NCBI GenBank assembly: GCA_013397935.1
Contig: VZRN01000758.1
Coordinates: 39,560-103,559, forward strand
Direction of reading: 5' to 3'
From: Dasyornis broadbenti
Lineage: Eukaryota > Chordata > Aves > Passeriformes > Dasyornithidae
DNA: 64,000 nt
Below are positions 27,041-38,287 of the stretch, piece after piece. Position 1 is the first letter of the stretch. Every line of letters starts with the position of its first letter. The notes under the pieces are model-generated. The model saw nothing but the letters and a program-made list of their open reading frames with translations. It did no database searches and was not told where the DNA came from. The position numbers and the translations under genes were made by a program.

Positions 27041-28600
27041 TACCACTTCAGCGGCTTGTGCTTTTCTATTGAAATTTTTCTGAAATTCTGTCATCTGAGA
27101 TGTCTCCCGATGAAGTGTGAGAAAATACCTGTGTGTCTGCCCATTTAAAGCTCTTAGCACCATGCTACCTGAACATGGTAGGCTTAAAGAAGTGTTATGT
27201 CTTGGTGAAAAAAATTTGGGGTAATTGAACAGCCAGTAAGTTACTGGGCTCATCAGCAGAAGGGAGTATTGCACAAAACCAGCACTGGCAAAGCAGGGCA
27301 CAAACAGAAGTCTGATCTTGGGAGACAGGGACACACGGGTTGCCTGCTCTAACTATAAAATGGGTTTGGAAGCCATGTGGGGAGAGTGAAAGGCTGGAAC
27401 TTGGAAAAAAGGTAGGCCTGTGACTGCAGCACTTGTTCAGGTAGCTTAACTTGATGAGTTCTGTAGGCTCAGCCTCCAGGAAAGCTTTCAGCCACTAGCA
27501 GAAAGCTGGTTGGGCAAGGCAGTCTGAGGCATTCTTATCCCTACTTGCTAACACTGCTTTCCAGTGCCACTTTTCAGAGAATTTTACTTTAAACAGCTAG
27601 TAGAAATAGAAGTGATCAGGGATAAAATGGAAATCTGACTGCCTAGCACTAGGCAAATTTAGAGGCCCTTGCCAAGTTTTCCTCCAGTTCTGTTTAAGGA
27701 CAGTAATCCTTTCACAGGTCTCTGAAAAGAAGTGTCAGTATTTACCCTCAGGAGAGGCCCCAGAGCTGTTGATGAAGAACCAGCATGAGCGTCCTGCTGC
27801 AAGTGGCATGTCAGGAGAACCTGAGGTGAATCCCTGTCCCCCAGTTTTCCGTTTCCTTGTGAGTGGAATGCCAGTAGGTACCTACAAGCTCCGTGCTGTA
27901 GCAGACTCTCCCTACCCTGAATCACTTCAACTCTAGATACCTCACGTGGGCTCCAGGACATCCTTCAGGAAACTAGTCACTACGAAGAGGAGCAGTGTGC
28001 TGCCTGCTGTACACCTGGACAAGTCCTTCATCAAATCTTGGCATTGGCTTTTCCATCTTGAATCCTAAAAACACTCAACTCACAACTCAATCTCTCTCTG
28101 CCCTGGGGAGTACTGTAAGACTTCAACACAGGTCTCTTTAAGTGTTACCTTACTTTGAAAGTGTTACCTTCTTTGAAAGCTACCAGTTGTCAACTTAAGA
28201 ATTACTTACAAAGCATCACAAAAATAATGAACTTAAAGTTCTCAAACTTACAGCAAAAGTTAAAGAAAAAACATTTGCACTTTACAGTAACTAATATTAG
28301 TTAGGTTTTACAAAATTCACCATGCTGTAAAACAAGGACTCTTCTGTTTTAATCAGTTTCTAACTGATTATCTTACTCAATAATAGACAGAAAAGCTGCG
28401 CTTTCTTGATCACAGGATGGTCTCTGAGTACTGTGGTTCTTTGAAAGACAGCAAGGACTTTATCTCACACACTAAGATTAGGAAAATTTACCATCTCTGC
28501 TCTAACCTTACAAGCTTATTTCCTGAAAAGCAGAACCTCCTGCATATTTTGCAGAATCAACTGAGATGAGAAAGAAGACCTTGTGGAGGTAGAGTAAAAA
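27041..28600. other. Intergenic gap between converging SNX24 and PPIC 3' ends
   Basis: About 1.6 kb separates the last candidate SNX24 poly(A) signal from the first PPIC one. It contains an imperfect 18-19 bp tandem duplication at 28141-28177 (AGTGTTACCTT units). The minus-strand 100-residue frame at 27659-27961 has no recognisable domain and is not called as a gene. Confidence 0.7.
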
Positions 28601-29053
28601 ATGCTCTCAAGTATTTATTTGAAATCAAAGTTTATTTATTCAAAACACTTCTGTATTTTACTTTTTTTTTTAATTTTTAAAAATGCTGGTAGTCTTACAG
28701 TAAATATTTTCAGTTGAAAAGACAAAAACAAATATTGCTAACATTTCCAAAGAGAACAAAATTACTGTATTTTAAACCTTGAAAAAACAGAATTACTGCT
28801 GTAATTTTTCATTAAAGACTTTTTCTGCAAGATCTAGAATTTCGTGGGATATGTCTTGAATTTCAAGGAGTGACAGCTTCATCAAGTTGTAACAGAAATG
28901 GTCGAATCTTTTATGTATTTGGCAAATGATAGGTATTGCTTAAATATACCCTCATATGTTTTGAGGAGAAAATTCAATGGATAGTTGAGATCAGTCAAAA
29001 ACAGGCAATAAAGGAAAGTGATTAAGTTTTACTTCTCTCTCTGACTGGTGGTC
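28601..29053 (-). other. PPIC: PPIC 3' UTR with candidate poly(A) signals
   Basis: Read on the minus strand, AATAAA occurs at 28635-28640, 28631-28636 and 28614-28619, roughly 415-440 bases after the stop codon. The tight cluster makes an mRNA end near 28590-28610 plausible. The precise cleavage site is not visible. Confidence 0.6.
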
Positions 29054-29182
29054 TCACCAGTCACCGACTTCAACTACAAATGGTTCCTTCACAGCTATTT
29101 TGCCACTGTTCACAATCACACAGTCTTGAAGGGGCCGGTCATGTTCATCTGTCTGCTGGAGTTCTATTGAGTGCACCACAGA
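29054..29182 (-). CDS. PPIC: PPIC exon 5 (terminal, with stop)
   Basis: This 129-bp coding segment follows TTTAACAG and encodes SVVHSIELQQTDEHDRPLQD through KEPFVVEVGDW, then TGA at 29056-29054. A perfect 8-bp hairpin spans the stop codon (29043-29062). Confidence 0.97.
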   Translation of the reverse strand, partial: SVVHSIELQQTDEHDRPLQDCVIVNSGKIAVKEPFVVEVGDW

Positions 29183-32100
29183 CTGTTAAACACAAAAATG
29201 CAAACAGAAAGGTTCAGTTTAGCCAAAGAAACTCCAGTGGCTGAAGTCTGGTGCCACAGAAACAACGAAGTGTGCCTAACATCACTGCTTATTAACCAGC
29301 TTTTGAACAAAGACCTTTACCCTGTCAACTTCCCACATCTTTTTTTTTCCACATTAGGAGTTATGCCACTCTGTAACTCACACACAGAAGCACATGGAAG
29401 GCTGTTTGCCCTCATAGAAAATTTTTCAGCCAACAAAAACATTATTAAGGGACAACTGAAAATGTACATTCAGCTGAACAACCTAGCACATACAGGATTC
29501 TATCTGTGGCCGGTGAGCAGAAAGTGAATCCAGAGATCAGAAAAGATACGTATTATTATAACTATGTTTCCAGAAATCTGGTTATTGCTTTTACCTTTAG
29601 CATGTAACACACACATAAAAATTTTCAGTGTGGTATCATGCCACCAGTATTTTTAAATGACAAAATTCAGTTAGGTATATTGACTACTTGGTTATGGCTA
29701 TTTGTCCATTAATCTGACTAAAGTGAAACTTATGTCTAAATATCTTCTCAAAAATTTCCAGCTACTGCTGTAGATCATGAAAATGGAATTCCATATAAAT
29801 GTGGGAGTGAGGGGCAAGTGTTCTGATGAGGTTTTCAAACTCCTCAAAGAACTGGTCCATCCAGCAACTCATGTTTTCCCCATTAATTTCAAAACACAGA
29901 TAAATAAGGAATAATTTGTAAGAAAAACCAGACTAATAAAAGCATAATCACTTGAAAATATAATTTTTCAACTTAAAATTCTATTTGGCCTTTCCTCAGT
30001 ATGTGTTTGCATGCTTTACATTCACATGCTTCTAAAAACCCTAACAATGAAAGTGTTACCCATAACTAGCATGTGCTACACAATTTGATTTTAGCCTGTA
30101 GAAACAGAATTATTTCATGGCTCACAGCATTCAGGAGGAGCGGAATTATTGCCATTGGTAATCTGCAAAGGTGTCAGTGTTGGATTTCAGTGGTTAGCAG
30201 TCTGAAATAAAGGCTGCGAAAGCCAAAAGCACGGTACAGGTTTCTATTTCTGCCATGTCAGGTCTAAATCATCCAGCTGGAGCTCTTCACAATCATTTTC
30301 TATAATGGATATGTTAAATGAACAGTCAACTGTTTCTGAACCATGGTAACAGGGATATAATGTGGCATCATTTGTCCAGATCAACCACTACTTTAAACTT
30401 ACCATTCCATCAAGGACTTTGCCAAATACTACATGTTTTCCATCTAACCAGGAAGGCTTTGTCACACTGATGAAGAACTGGGATCCGTTGGTGTCCGGAC
30501 CAGAATTAGCCATGCTAACCCATCCAATTCCATAGTGTTTGAGCTTGAAGTTCTCATCTGGAAACCTTTCTCCATAGATGCTTCTTCCTATGACAAAAAA
30601 ATAAGAAAGCAAACGTTTAAAAAAAAATTCAAACAAAAGCCCCTTGTTCAAAAATGGGAAGAACAAAGTATGAATTCAGGACTTGAAAATTCATTGTTTG
30701 AATGAAAGTTGTTTGAATGAACATCACTGCTCAGTCATGAATGATTCAATAACTAAAATAATTTTGTGCGTAAAGGTAAGGTAAACCACCACAAACAAGG
30801 ACAGAATAGTTAAAGCTGATGATGCTTTATCCTCTGAATTTAAGCAAGCTGTACCTTCAAAGGTCTGGTTTACAGCTACCACTGAACAATAGTATATTTC
30901 ACTGTGTTTAGCAAATTAAAGTACATACTTATGGCCACTAACAATAAGGCTGCCATGTTTTGTGACAATTTCAGTATTTAAACCTTTCCCTTATACTACA
31001 AAATTGCTTTAAACATATTTAGAAACATATGAAGACCAAATGGCAGTTAGACTAAAATACGTGGTGTGGATTTGTACAACCGTAACATGAAGATTTGGAT
31101 GTTTGTAAAGTAGTTCAGAAAGAAAGCATGTCAGCGATGTTTAAACCACCATCACCCTGAAAAGAGAAGGCTATCTCATTCTTTACTTGCATAGCACAAT
31201 GGGCACACTGCTCCCAACACCACCAGATGCTATCCCAATAAACAACATCAGCAGGCAAATAAATGCTGACTACCTTTAATGCTAAAACTGTATCTTCGGT
31301 ATTATGGTCTTCCCCATTGTTCACTGCTAGGAGAAGGAATGTGTGTTTTCCATTCTATCCCAGCAGGGAAATTACTGACATTTCATGTCGACAGTTAAAA
31401 AATCATATCATGTGAAGAATGTGCATGTAAAGGAAGAGAAGAAATCTGCAGCCAGAGTGAGTGCAATGCAAGAGGGATTGCCCTCCTGAGTGGACTGATC
31501 TGTTCTTCTGGAGGCTCAGGAGGGAGAAGTGATACAGTCAGGACCCACAGCACCAGCAAGTTTATGGTTTCAGTTTTAGGAAGAGAAAAAAGGGGAGTGG
31601 GTATGACCCTTATCTTCCAATTTCTTTCTCCCTGCTATGAAATTTTTTCTCACAGCACATTTCAAAGGTCCCTCAGAACGGGCTGAGCTGAGGGCACAGA
31701 GAACAGCCTCCTCCTTCCCTACCTGCCTTCCCTCTATGCGCTTTCACTGTTTCATCACGGATTAGACTTCTGCTGGATGTCTTGAATGGGTTCACCTATA
31801 CATGCAATCAGTGAGTGCCTCAGGAAAGGAGCGCTGTCAAAGCCAGAGCAGGGGAAGGGTGGAGACATCCATCTTTTGGAGACGGTAAGATGTAGCAGCA
31901 GCTCAGCTGGTCACGTGGCTCCAGCCCAGCACGCAAAGCCATGCTTCTTGAATGGGGACAAGTCACAGACAGAAAAGAGCTATCTGCAAAAATTGAGGAC
32001 AAAGGAAGAGCTACACATACTTGTAAATCAGATAATCCAAATAGCTGCCATCTTAGGCTACAAGATTCTTGGAAAAGTACTAGATGCTCTAAAATAAGTG

Positions 32101-35100
32101 TGGGCTGGTTTGGCGTTTTGTTTTTATTCATTTATGTGAGGAGAAACAATGAAGGAATATGCTGTTTTGCCCATATTTTCAGCAGACATGTGAACAAGCA
32201 AAAGGGAACCTGGAAGATACTAAGCATGTTACCTCCTGATCCATCTCCAGCTGTAAAGTCTCCTCCTTGAATCATGAAGTCTTTGATCACACGATGAAAT
32301 TTACTTCCTTTGTATCCATATCCTCTCTAAGAAAATGAAACAATTTTTAAAATCAATATAGCATCCAGTTCAACATACGATCGTATGGAAATACAGAAGC
32401 TGTGAATGGCTAGATTTCACACAATATACCACCAAGGGATATAATACTGTTAAGAAACACATTAAACTGAGGTGCATGTAAACATAGCTGGACTGCACTG
32501 CCACAAAGAAGGTCTCATTCAGGTGATCAAAGCCATTGTTTTTATCTGACTGGTATCTGACCACAGTAACTCCACATGCAAGGCAGGCACAGATCTGCAA
32601 GGCAGGGACAGATTGAGGTGATAGATCCAGCATCTTATAATCATGTCATGTGAGCCAAGGACCTGAGAAGACACACATCAGTGCACAGTCTTGGGGGTGG
32701 CATTTTTGCACAAGCTCCAGTGAATGAAGATTGACAGTTCACAACGGAAACAGCATTAAACAAACATTGCCTTCCCAAGCCAAACTTGAGTACACAGTGG
32801 AAGAAAGCCACAAACGTACTTCTCCAGTTGCCAATGCAATGAAGTTCTCCACGGTCTTTGGGACAACTTTTCCAAACAATCCAATTACAATTCTGCCAAC
32901 ATCTTTGTCTCCAATCTTCACATCAAAGAACACCTGAATATTTTTGTGAAGGGAACAAAAATGATATAGACGTGAGCACAACAAACAGCCAAGCTTTTCA
33001 AAGAGTAAGGTGGTAAGCAATTACTTCTGGCTGCTCTGTATTAATAGTATCCTGTAATTCCTAAGGGTGCTGTTTCAGAGAAATCCTTTCAGAGCCACCA
33101 AAATTAGGTTAAGCAGAAAACTGTTTGAGAACTAGTGACTATATGTTTCGATTCTTACTGCTTTTATGGGCTGGATGGGACTGCTGTATCTCAAGTTTGA
33201 AGAAGATTTTTCCCAGACATGTATCTCTAAAGTTGAACAGAAAAGATTAAATATGAAAGTGACGAAGAACAACGATGCTATTACCATGTGGGGAAAAATA
33301 ATAAGGAACTATAGTACTGATACTCCCCACAGTCAACAGTCTGCTATCCACTCATAATCTTCACTGTTCTAGGCATCAGTATGTATAGACCAAAAGCCTA
33401 GATTCCACTGAATTGACAAACAGTGGGAAGAACACCCTATGGCTCAAGCAAGCAGTTGCCTTCCTAAATATGAATTCAAACCAAACAGAGAAAAACTAGG
33501 CCAGATTATTCAGCTGATTGCCTAAAAGCTTCAATGTATATGTTGGGGAAAAGCAACTTCAAAAAGGCAAATGAGTTATAAGGCATTTTAATACAGTTCA
33601 GAATCTATGAATGCGTATTTGAACATGCAAAAATGTTCCAATAATTACTGAAAATAGGAACAGCTGTCAGGAAATGAGGCATTTTGAAGTTCTGAAAAAG
33701 TTACATAAAGGCTATTAGAACTTCTAGGAAACAGCAATGTGTATTCCTATGATGTGGTATTTGCTGTTCCTTGTGGCACTCAACCAAGTATTACTTGTCT
33801 GTAATGCTAAGAAATTAGTCCAATAATGATAATAAATGACCACAGTCTCTCCAACGTGAATGCCTCTTTCACGCTCTCCTACTAAACATTTCTACCGTTT
33901 CTTGATCTTCTATGTGGTTTTGACTGTTGAACTTTTGGCTAACACTATAAAAGCACTATAAAGGAAATAAAATTCCTTTTGATACACCTCATTCATTTCC
34001 TTGGGACTTGGCACTGAATAACATGCTTCTTAGATGTGTGGCTCCCAAAGTATTAACAGCACACTTTCACTAACTTTTTAACAGTTTTATAAACAAACCT
34101 CTCTGAATTGTGCTGCTAGGGTTATCTAGGTCAGGGGTATTGCCTTCCTACATTTTCTAAACCCATTGTCTGTCTATTTTGTCTGGAACTGTTGTTCTAG
34201 TAGGACTGCCTGAAATACATAGGCATATATAAGTGGCATGACCAAGGCTACCAAACAATCACCCCACAGAGCAGGAACATCAAACGCTTTGACGGAGAAC
34301 ACAGAGACAAGTCCATCACATGCTGTAAACCTAGCCCAGCCACAAGGCTTCATACGTGGCATTGCTGCTCGCCTAAGCAGCAAACCCAGTACTTCTAAAA
34401 ATGTGTCTGTGCACATTTTTGGCCACAAAATCAAGTATGGAAATATTCAGTAGTCCTAAACACTATTTCTGCATAGAAAAGCCATGTTTGCATGAGTGTA
34501 TTTCCTCAAGTTCTCTGGAAATTCAATAAGCATGCAGACACTAGTGAGCTGGTTGACAGAGCACTTTCAAATCTCAAGAAACATCTGGTCAAATTCTTCA
34601 CCAAAAACTCTGAAAGAAAATAAATATGATAATTTTTCAGTGTTGTTAATATTTTTATAAATATTTAATCTTATATAATTTGAAGTTAAATATCGCAAGA
34701 TTGAAATGAACAAAAAATGCACCAGTAAGAGTGGCTGGTTCTCATAAACATATTCATATATAATTTACACAAGATGGTGCACATCTAATTGAAAAAATGG
34801 ACAAGAGCATTCAATTATTCAGGAAAATAAAAGCTAACTGTGAAAGTAAGATCTCATGATTCTTAGACGCCAGGTAATGTCATAACCTCATAAATGCAAA
34901 AATACTGTTTACGGTGTAGAGCCACATCAAGGGGGCCAAAATACATCTGGAGCCATCCTGAGCAGTTTAGTGAAAGGTTTGGCTTTGGGCTTCGAAGGTC
35001 AGAGAAGGAAAACTAATACTAGACATAATTAAAATGGATACAGAAGAGAGATGAGATAATTACATCTGTACTGGGAGTTCACCCCCTGAGTGTCACATGT

Positions 35101-37071
35101 AATTCTGGCTTCTCTACTGCAGAATGATAAAACCAACCTGAAAAAATGCAGAAAAATGAGCAGAATGGATGGTCAACAGGTATGGCATACCTTTTATATG
35201 AAGAAAGATTATAGAAAACTACTTAAACTGGAAGAGAGAAAACTGGTGTAATTTGATGAGCTTTGTAAAGTTACCACTGCTTAGCACACGGATAATTGCT
35301 ACTGCAATTCTTTATGTGCCACAACAATCAGAAAAGGGCATAAAATTATATCCCAGGCAGAAGGAATGAAGAAGGAAAGTACTTTAGGCATAATTAAATG
35401 GAAATATAAGAAGATTATTTAGAAGTCAAATTACCCACCCCAGAAAATCAAATCTGTGGTCTAGAAGTCCATGGCAATGAAACTGTAAGCAGTTGCAGAC
35501 AGCAGTGGCAATGAAGTTCAGAGGAAAAGGCACAGTCCGTGGCTTAGGATGCTGAAGCCATAATAGAGGAAGCAGCTCTGCCCCTGCCCTTCCCTGTCAC
35601 ACTTTCATGAGTGTAGGTGTCTCTGCCAGCATGGCTGCTCCCTCTTGACTGCAGGCGGAAAGACACATGGCAGCTGAAACATGTAATTCCTGATTTATCC
35701 AAAGCTGGACTAAACATCCCACCTCCTGCACCAAGCAAACACTTTTTGGAAAGAGATGCTGGCATGCTGCAGTGGCGAGGTGCATCCCCATCATGCTGGC
35801 AGGCACCACAGCCCACAAGTCTGTCTCTTGGGCAGTGCCATCTGCAGTGGCCACACGTGCCACAGGTGCACAGCCCATCCATCGTGCCTGCCAAGGCACC
35901 CTGCAGCACAGAAACCGGACGGACCCCAGCCCCTGGCTCCGCTGACCATGTCTCCCTGGCACCACACGCACCGCTCCTCCACTGTGGGCAGGAATGACAA
36001 GGCAGCAAGCAACAAGGGGGCAACAAAGGGACAGCTCTCAATACCAAGAGCTGTATAATACAATAACAGAATGGGTCAGATTGGAAAGGACACAGTGGGT
36101 CATCTGCTCAAGCAGGGCCATCCCAGAGCACTTGGCACATGATTGTGTCCAGTGAGGGAGACTCTCCAGCCTCTCTGGGCAACCTGTTCCAGTGCTTGGT
36201 TACCTGCACAGTAAAGAAGTTCTTCCTCATATTCAGGTGGAATTTTCTGTGCATCAGCTTGGAACAACCGAGCAGAGCCTGGCTCCATCTTCTTGACACC
36301 CTTCCTTCAGATAGTCATAGACATTGATGAGGCCCTCTCTCAATGATCCCTTCTCCAGGATGCACAGGCCCAGCTCTCCCAGCTTTTTCAGGTAAAAGAG
36401 ATGCTCCACTGCCTTCATCAACTTTGTCGCCCTCCATTGGGCCCGCTCCAGGAGTTTCAGCAAAGAGGGCAGGGGGAGTGAAAAAAAACTTGGCGCAGAC
36501 GAGCTCCAGCGCAGTGAAACCCACCCTGCTCTGGGCAGCTTAGCAGCACCAGCAGCCCCGAAATACCCTGGCAGCAGCAGAGGCCGCAGCAGAGCTGGAG
36601 CGGTGAGGAATTTAAAAGTTTCCACTTCTACAAACCAGAGGGAGGCTTTGCTGGCCCGAAGTCTACCGTGTGCCAGAAACAGAAAGGCGGCATGCCCAAA
36701 GGGGTTTAAAAGCCAACTAACCAAACAAACAAAAAGAAACCCTAACAAAACGGTGAAATTCTGGCGTTTGCCCAAGCCCGCCCCAAGTCCTCTGTGCCCG
36801 GGACGCGGCGCGGGACCGGCTGTGGAAGTGGGGCAGGGCAGACGGCGGCCGCCTCGGCTCCCGCGGCACCGCTGCACGGCCATGGGGACACCCCCACAGC
36901 GGAGCCCCGCCCGACCCATCCCGAGGCTTCCCGGCCGGCGGAGACGCCGCCTCGGCCGCGGCCGAGAGTCACCTTGGCTGTCACGCTGGGTCCCCTCCTC
37001 TTGAAGGCCTCGGCCGCCGGGGCCAGGAAGCACAGACATGCCACGGCGCCGAGCAGAGCCCCGCGGGCCAT
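29054..37071 (-). CDS. PPIC: PPIC, peptidyl-prolyl cis-trans isomerase C (cyclophilin C), complete five-exon coding region
   Basis: Five minus-strand exons join in frame: 37071-36973, 32933-32820, 32326-32233, 30587-30403 and 29182-29054. They encode 206 residues (human has 212). The start MARGALLGAVACLCFLAPAA is a hydrophobic signal peptide, followed by FKRRGPSVTAK, a CypB/C-type lead-in. The cyclophilin fold follows, with active-site positions visible as FHRVIKDFMIQGGD (Arg, Phe, Met, Gln), GSQFFI and WLDGKHVVFG (Phe, Trp, His). The C-terminus EPFVVEVGDW matches the family. The product catalyses prolyl isomerisation in the ER/secretory lumen and belongs to the cyclosporin-binding group. The chosen ATG has G at -3 and G at +4 and directly precedes the signal peptide; in-frame ATGs upstream fall in a minisatellite. 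Neighbour order matches human. Confidence 0.97.
29183..30402 (-). other. PPIC: PPIC intron 4
   Basis: A 1.2-kb AT-rich intron bounded by GT and AG. I see no supported feature inside it. The plus-strand 118-residue frame at 29171-29527 overlaps exon 5 in antisense and is not a gene. Confidence 0.85.
30403..30587 (-). CDS. PPIC: PPIC exon 4
   Basis: This 185-bp exon lies between GTCATAG and GTAAGT. It encodes GRSIYGERFPDENFKLKHYG and continues to WLDGKHVVFGKVLDGM. It holds the Phe, Trp and His residues of the cyclosporin-binding pocket. Confidence 0.97.
30588..32232 (-). other. PPIC: PPIC intron 3
   Basis: A 1.6-kb intron bounded by GT and AG. A slightly more GC-rich stretch at 31450-31950 carries overlapping random frames; no recognisable element. 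Confidence 0.85.
32233..32326 (-). CDS. PPIC: PPIC exon 3
   Basis: This 94-bp exon lies between TTCTTAG and GTAACA. It encodes RGYGYKGSKFHRVIKDFMIQ and then GGDFTAGDGSG. It includes the catalytic Arg and the Phe-Met-x-Gln residues. Human has Lys at the first position. Confidence 0.97.
32820..32933 (-). CDS. PPIC: PPIC exon 2
   Basis: This 114-bp exon (38 codons, phase 0 at both ends) lies between TTCAG and GTACGT. It encodes VFFDVKIGDKDVGRIVIGLF and then GKVVPKTVENFIALATGE, the first strands and helix of the cyclophilin fold. Confidence 0.97.
32934..36972 (-). other. PPIC: PPIC intron 1 (4 kb)
   Basis: Bounded by GTGACT after exon 1 and CAG before exon 2. The exon-2-proximal 2.6 kb is AT-rich. 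The part near exon 1 holds a GC-rich block (35.57-36.05 kb) and a CR1 copy (36.06-36.46 kb). Confidence 0.85.
36060..36460 (-). mobile_element. CR1 LINE 3' fragment, minus orientation, in PPIC intron 1
   Basis: Read on the minus strand, the order of CR1 3' motifs is visible: a CTCCTGGAGCGGGCCCAATG-like start, the TTTTACCTGAAAAAGCTGGG-like region, AAGAACTTCTTTACTGTGCA, a GTTGCCCAGAGAGGCTGGAG segment, and a degraded end near 36065. It is truncated at its 5' end and has no intact protein. Confidence 0.9.
36973..37071 (-). CDS. PPIC: PPIC exon 1 coding part (signal peptide)
   Basis: The ATG at 37071-37069 has a good context (GCGCCATGG). The exon encodes 33 residues: a signal peptide and the FKRRGPSVTAK segment. 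It ends AAG before GTGACT. It is very GC-rich and sits in the CpG island. Confidence 0.93.
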
Positions 37072-37190
37072 GGCGCCGGCCAGCGCTGCGGCGCCTGCGC
37101 CGGGGAGGCGCGGCTCCTCCCGCGCCGGGGGTGGCGGGGCTGCGGGCGGCGGCCACCCATTCCAGGGATCCAGCAACCGTGCAGCGGAGG

Positions 37191-37396
37191 GGTTACCCAT
37201 CCCGGGGGAAAGGCCACCCATCCCGGGGGAAAGGCCACCCATCCCGGTGGAAAAGCCGCCCATCCCGTGGAGAGGTCACCTATCCCGGGGAGAGGTCACC
37301 TATCCCGGGGAGCGGTCACTCAACTCTGGGGAAAGACCACCCATCCGGGGAGCGGTCATCCGTCCTGGAGAAGCCGTCATCCATCCCGGCAGGAGC
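37191..37396. repeat. GC-rich 20-21 bp minisatellite upstream of PPIC start codon
   Basis: About ten imperfect units of the form GGCCACCCATCCCGGGGGAA run in tandem. The first three (37191-37253) are 21 bp and nearly identical; later ones drift to 18-21 bp. The array starts about 120 bp upstream of the PPIC ATG, inside the CpG island. On the minus strand the 21-bp units are open in the PPIC frame and read MGGLSPG. Confidence 0.9.
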
Positions 37397-37689
37397 GGTG
37401 ACGCACCCGGCGCGGGCCCTACTGGTCTCCGGTGCCGGTGCTGCCCGGGTGCGGGGCCTGGAGGACGGGCCCGGCCCCTTGGCTGGATTTGGGGCGGCTG
37501 TAAGAGCGGGGGTCGTGGTGCGCGTTCCTCGTGGTTGGCGGAAAGCCGTGTGCCCTCCCTGGGGTCAGCCTCGCCGAACGTACCTGAGAGGGGCCCGGCC
37601 ACCCACCCAAAGGGCTTCGGCCAGGCCGTGTGCCCAGGAAGGTGCCACATGTGGGTGAGGTAGGCAAAACAATAAGCGCTCAAGGGTCT

Positions 37690-38287
37690 GAGCCAGCAGT
37701 GTGCCTTTGTGGGAAAGGGCAGTGGTGTCCTGGGCTGCATTCGGACGAGCATTGCCAGCAGGTCGAGGGAGGTGATTCTGCCTCTCTACTCAGCCCGGGT
37801 GAGGTGCATTAGGAGTGCTGTGTCCAGTTCTGAGCTCCTCAGGATAAGAGAAGTGCGGAGCTCCTGGAGCTGATCCAGAGGAGGGCTAGGAAGGGACTGG
37901 AGCATCTCTCGTATAAGGAAAGGCTGAGAGAGATGGGCGTGTTTGGCCTGGAGAAAAGATGACTGAAATGGGACTTCACCGATGTCTGTATCTGAAGGAA
38001 GGGTGGCAAGACAATAAGACCAGGCTCTGCTCAGTGGTGTCAAGCAACAGGACAAGAGGCAAAGGGCAGAAACTGATGCACAGGAAGTTCCACCTGATTA
38101 CAAGGAAGAACTGATTTACTGTGCAGGTGACTGAGCACTGGAACACATTGCCCAGAGAGGTTGTGGAGTCTCCCTCACTGGAGATACTCAAGAACCATCT
38201 GGATACAATCCTGTGCCATGTTCTGCAGAGCAACCCACGTAAGCCACTGTGGTCCCTTCCAACCTGATCAATTCTCTGATTCTGTGA
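37690..38287 (+). mobile_element. CR1 LINE 3' fragment, plus orientation, at PPIC promoter edge
   Basis: Motifs of the CR1 3' region appear in order: a GTGTCCTGGGCTGCATTCGG-like start, GTCGAGGGAGGTGATTCTGC, CAGTTCTGAGCTCCTCAGGA, AAAGGCTGAGAGAGATGGGC, GCCCAGAGAGGTTGTGGAGT and the tail AATTCTCTGATTCTGTGATT. It is about 600 bp, 5' truncated. Confidence 0.93.

Larger units (their letters stand above)
36780..37660 (-). promoter_or_regulatory. PPIC: CpG-island promoter of PPIC
   Basis: The sequence changes sharply from AT-rich to very GC- and CpG-rich over about 0.9 kb centred on PPIC exon 1. GC-box cores (GGGCGG) are visible at 37144-37149 and 37492-37497. No TATA box is obvious, as is usual for housekeeping-type promoters. 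The transcription start itself cannot be read from sequence. The upstream edge abuts a CR1 copy at about 37.69 kb. Confidence 0.8.

Noticed and set aside
36254..37156. Minus-strand 300-residue frame overlapping PPIC exon 1
   Set aside because: It is in a different frame from the signal-peptide exon and runs through the intron and into CR1 sequence. It has no domain and arises from GC-rich and repeat DNA.
36794..37663. Plus-strand 289-residue and overlapping 206-residue frames
   Set aside because: They run antisense across PPIC exon 1, the CpG island and the minisatellite, where stop codons are rare because of GC content. The repetitive PIPGERP peptide is just the minisatellite read on the other strand.
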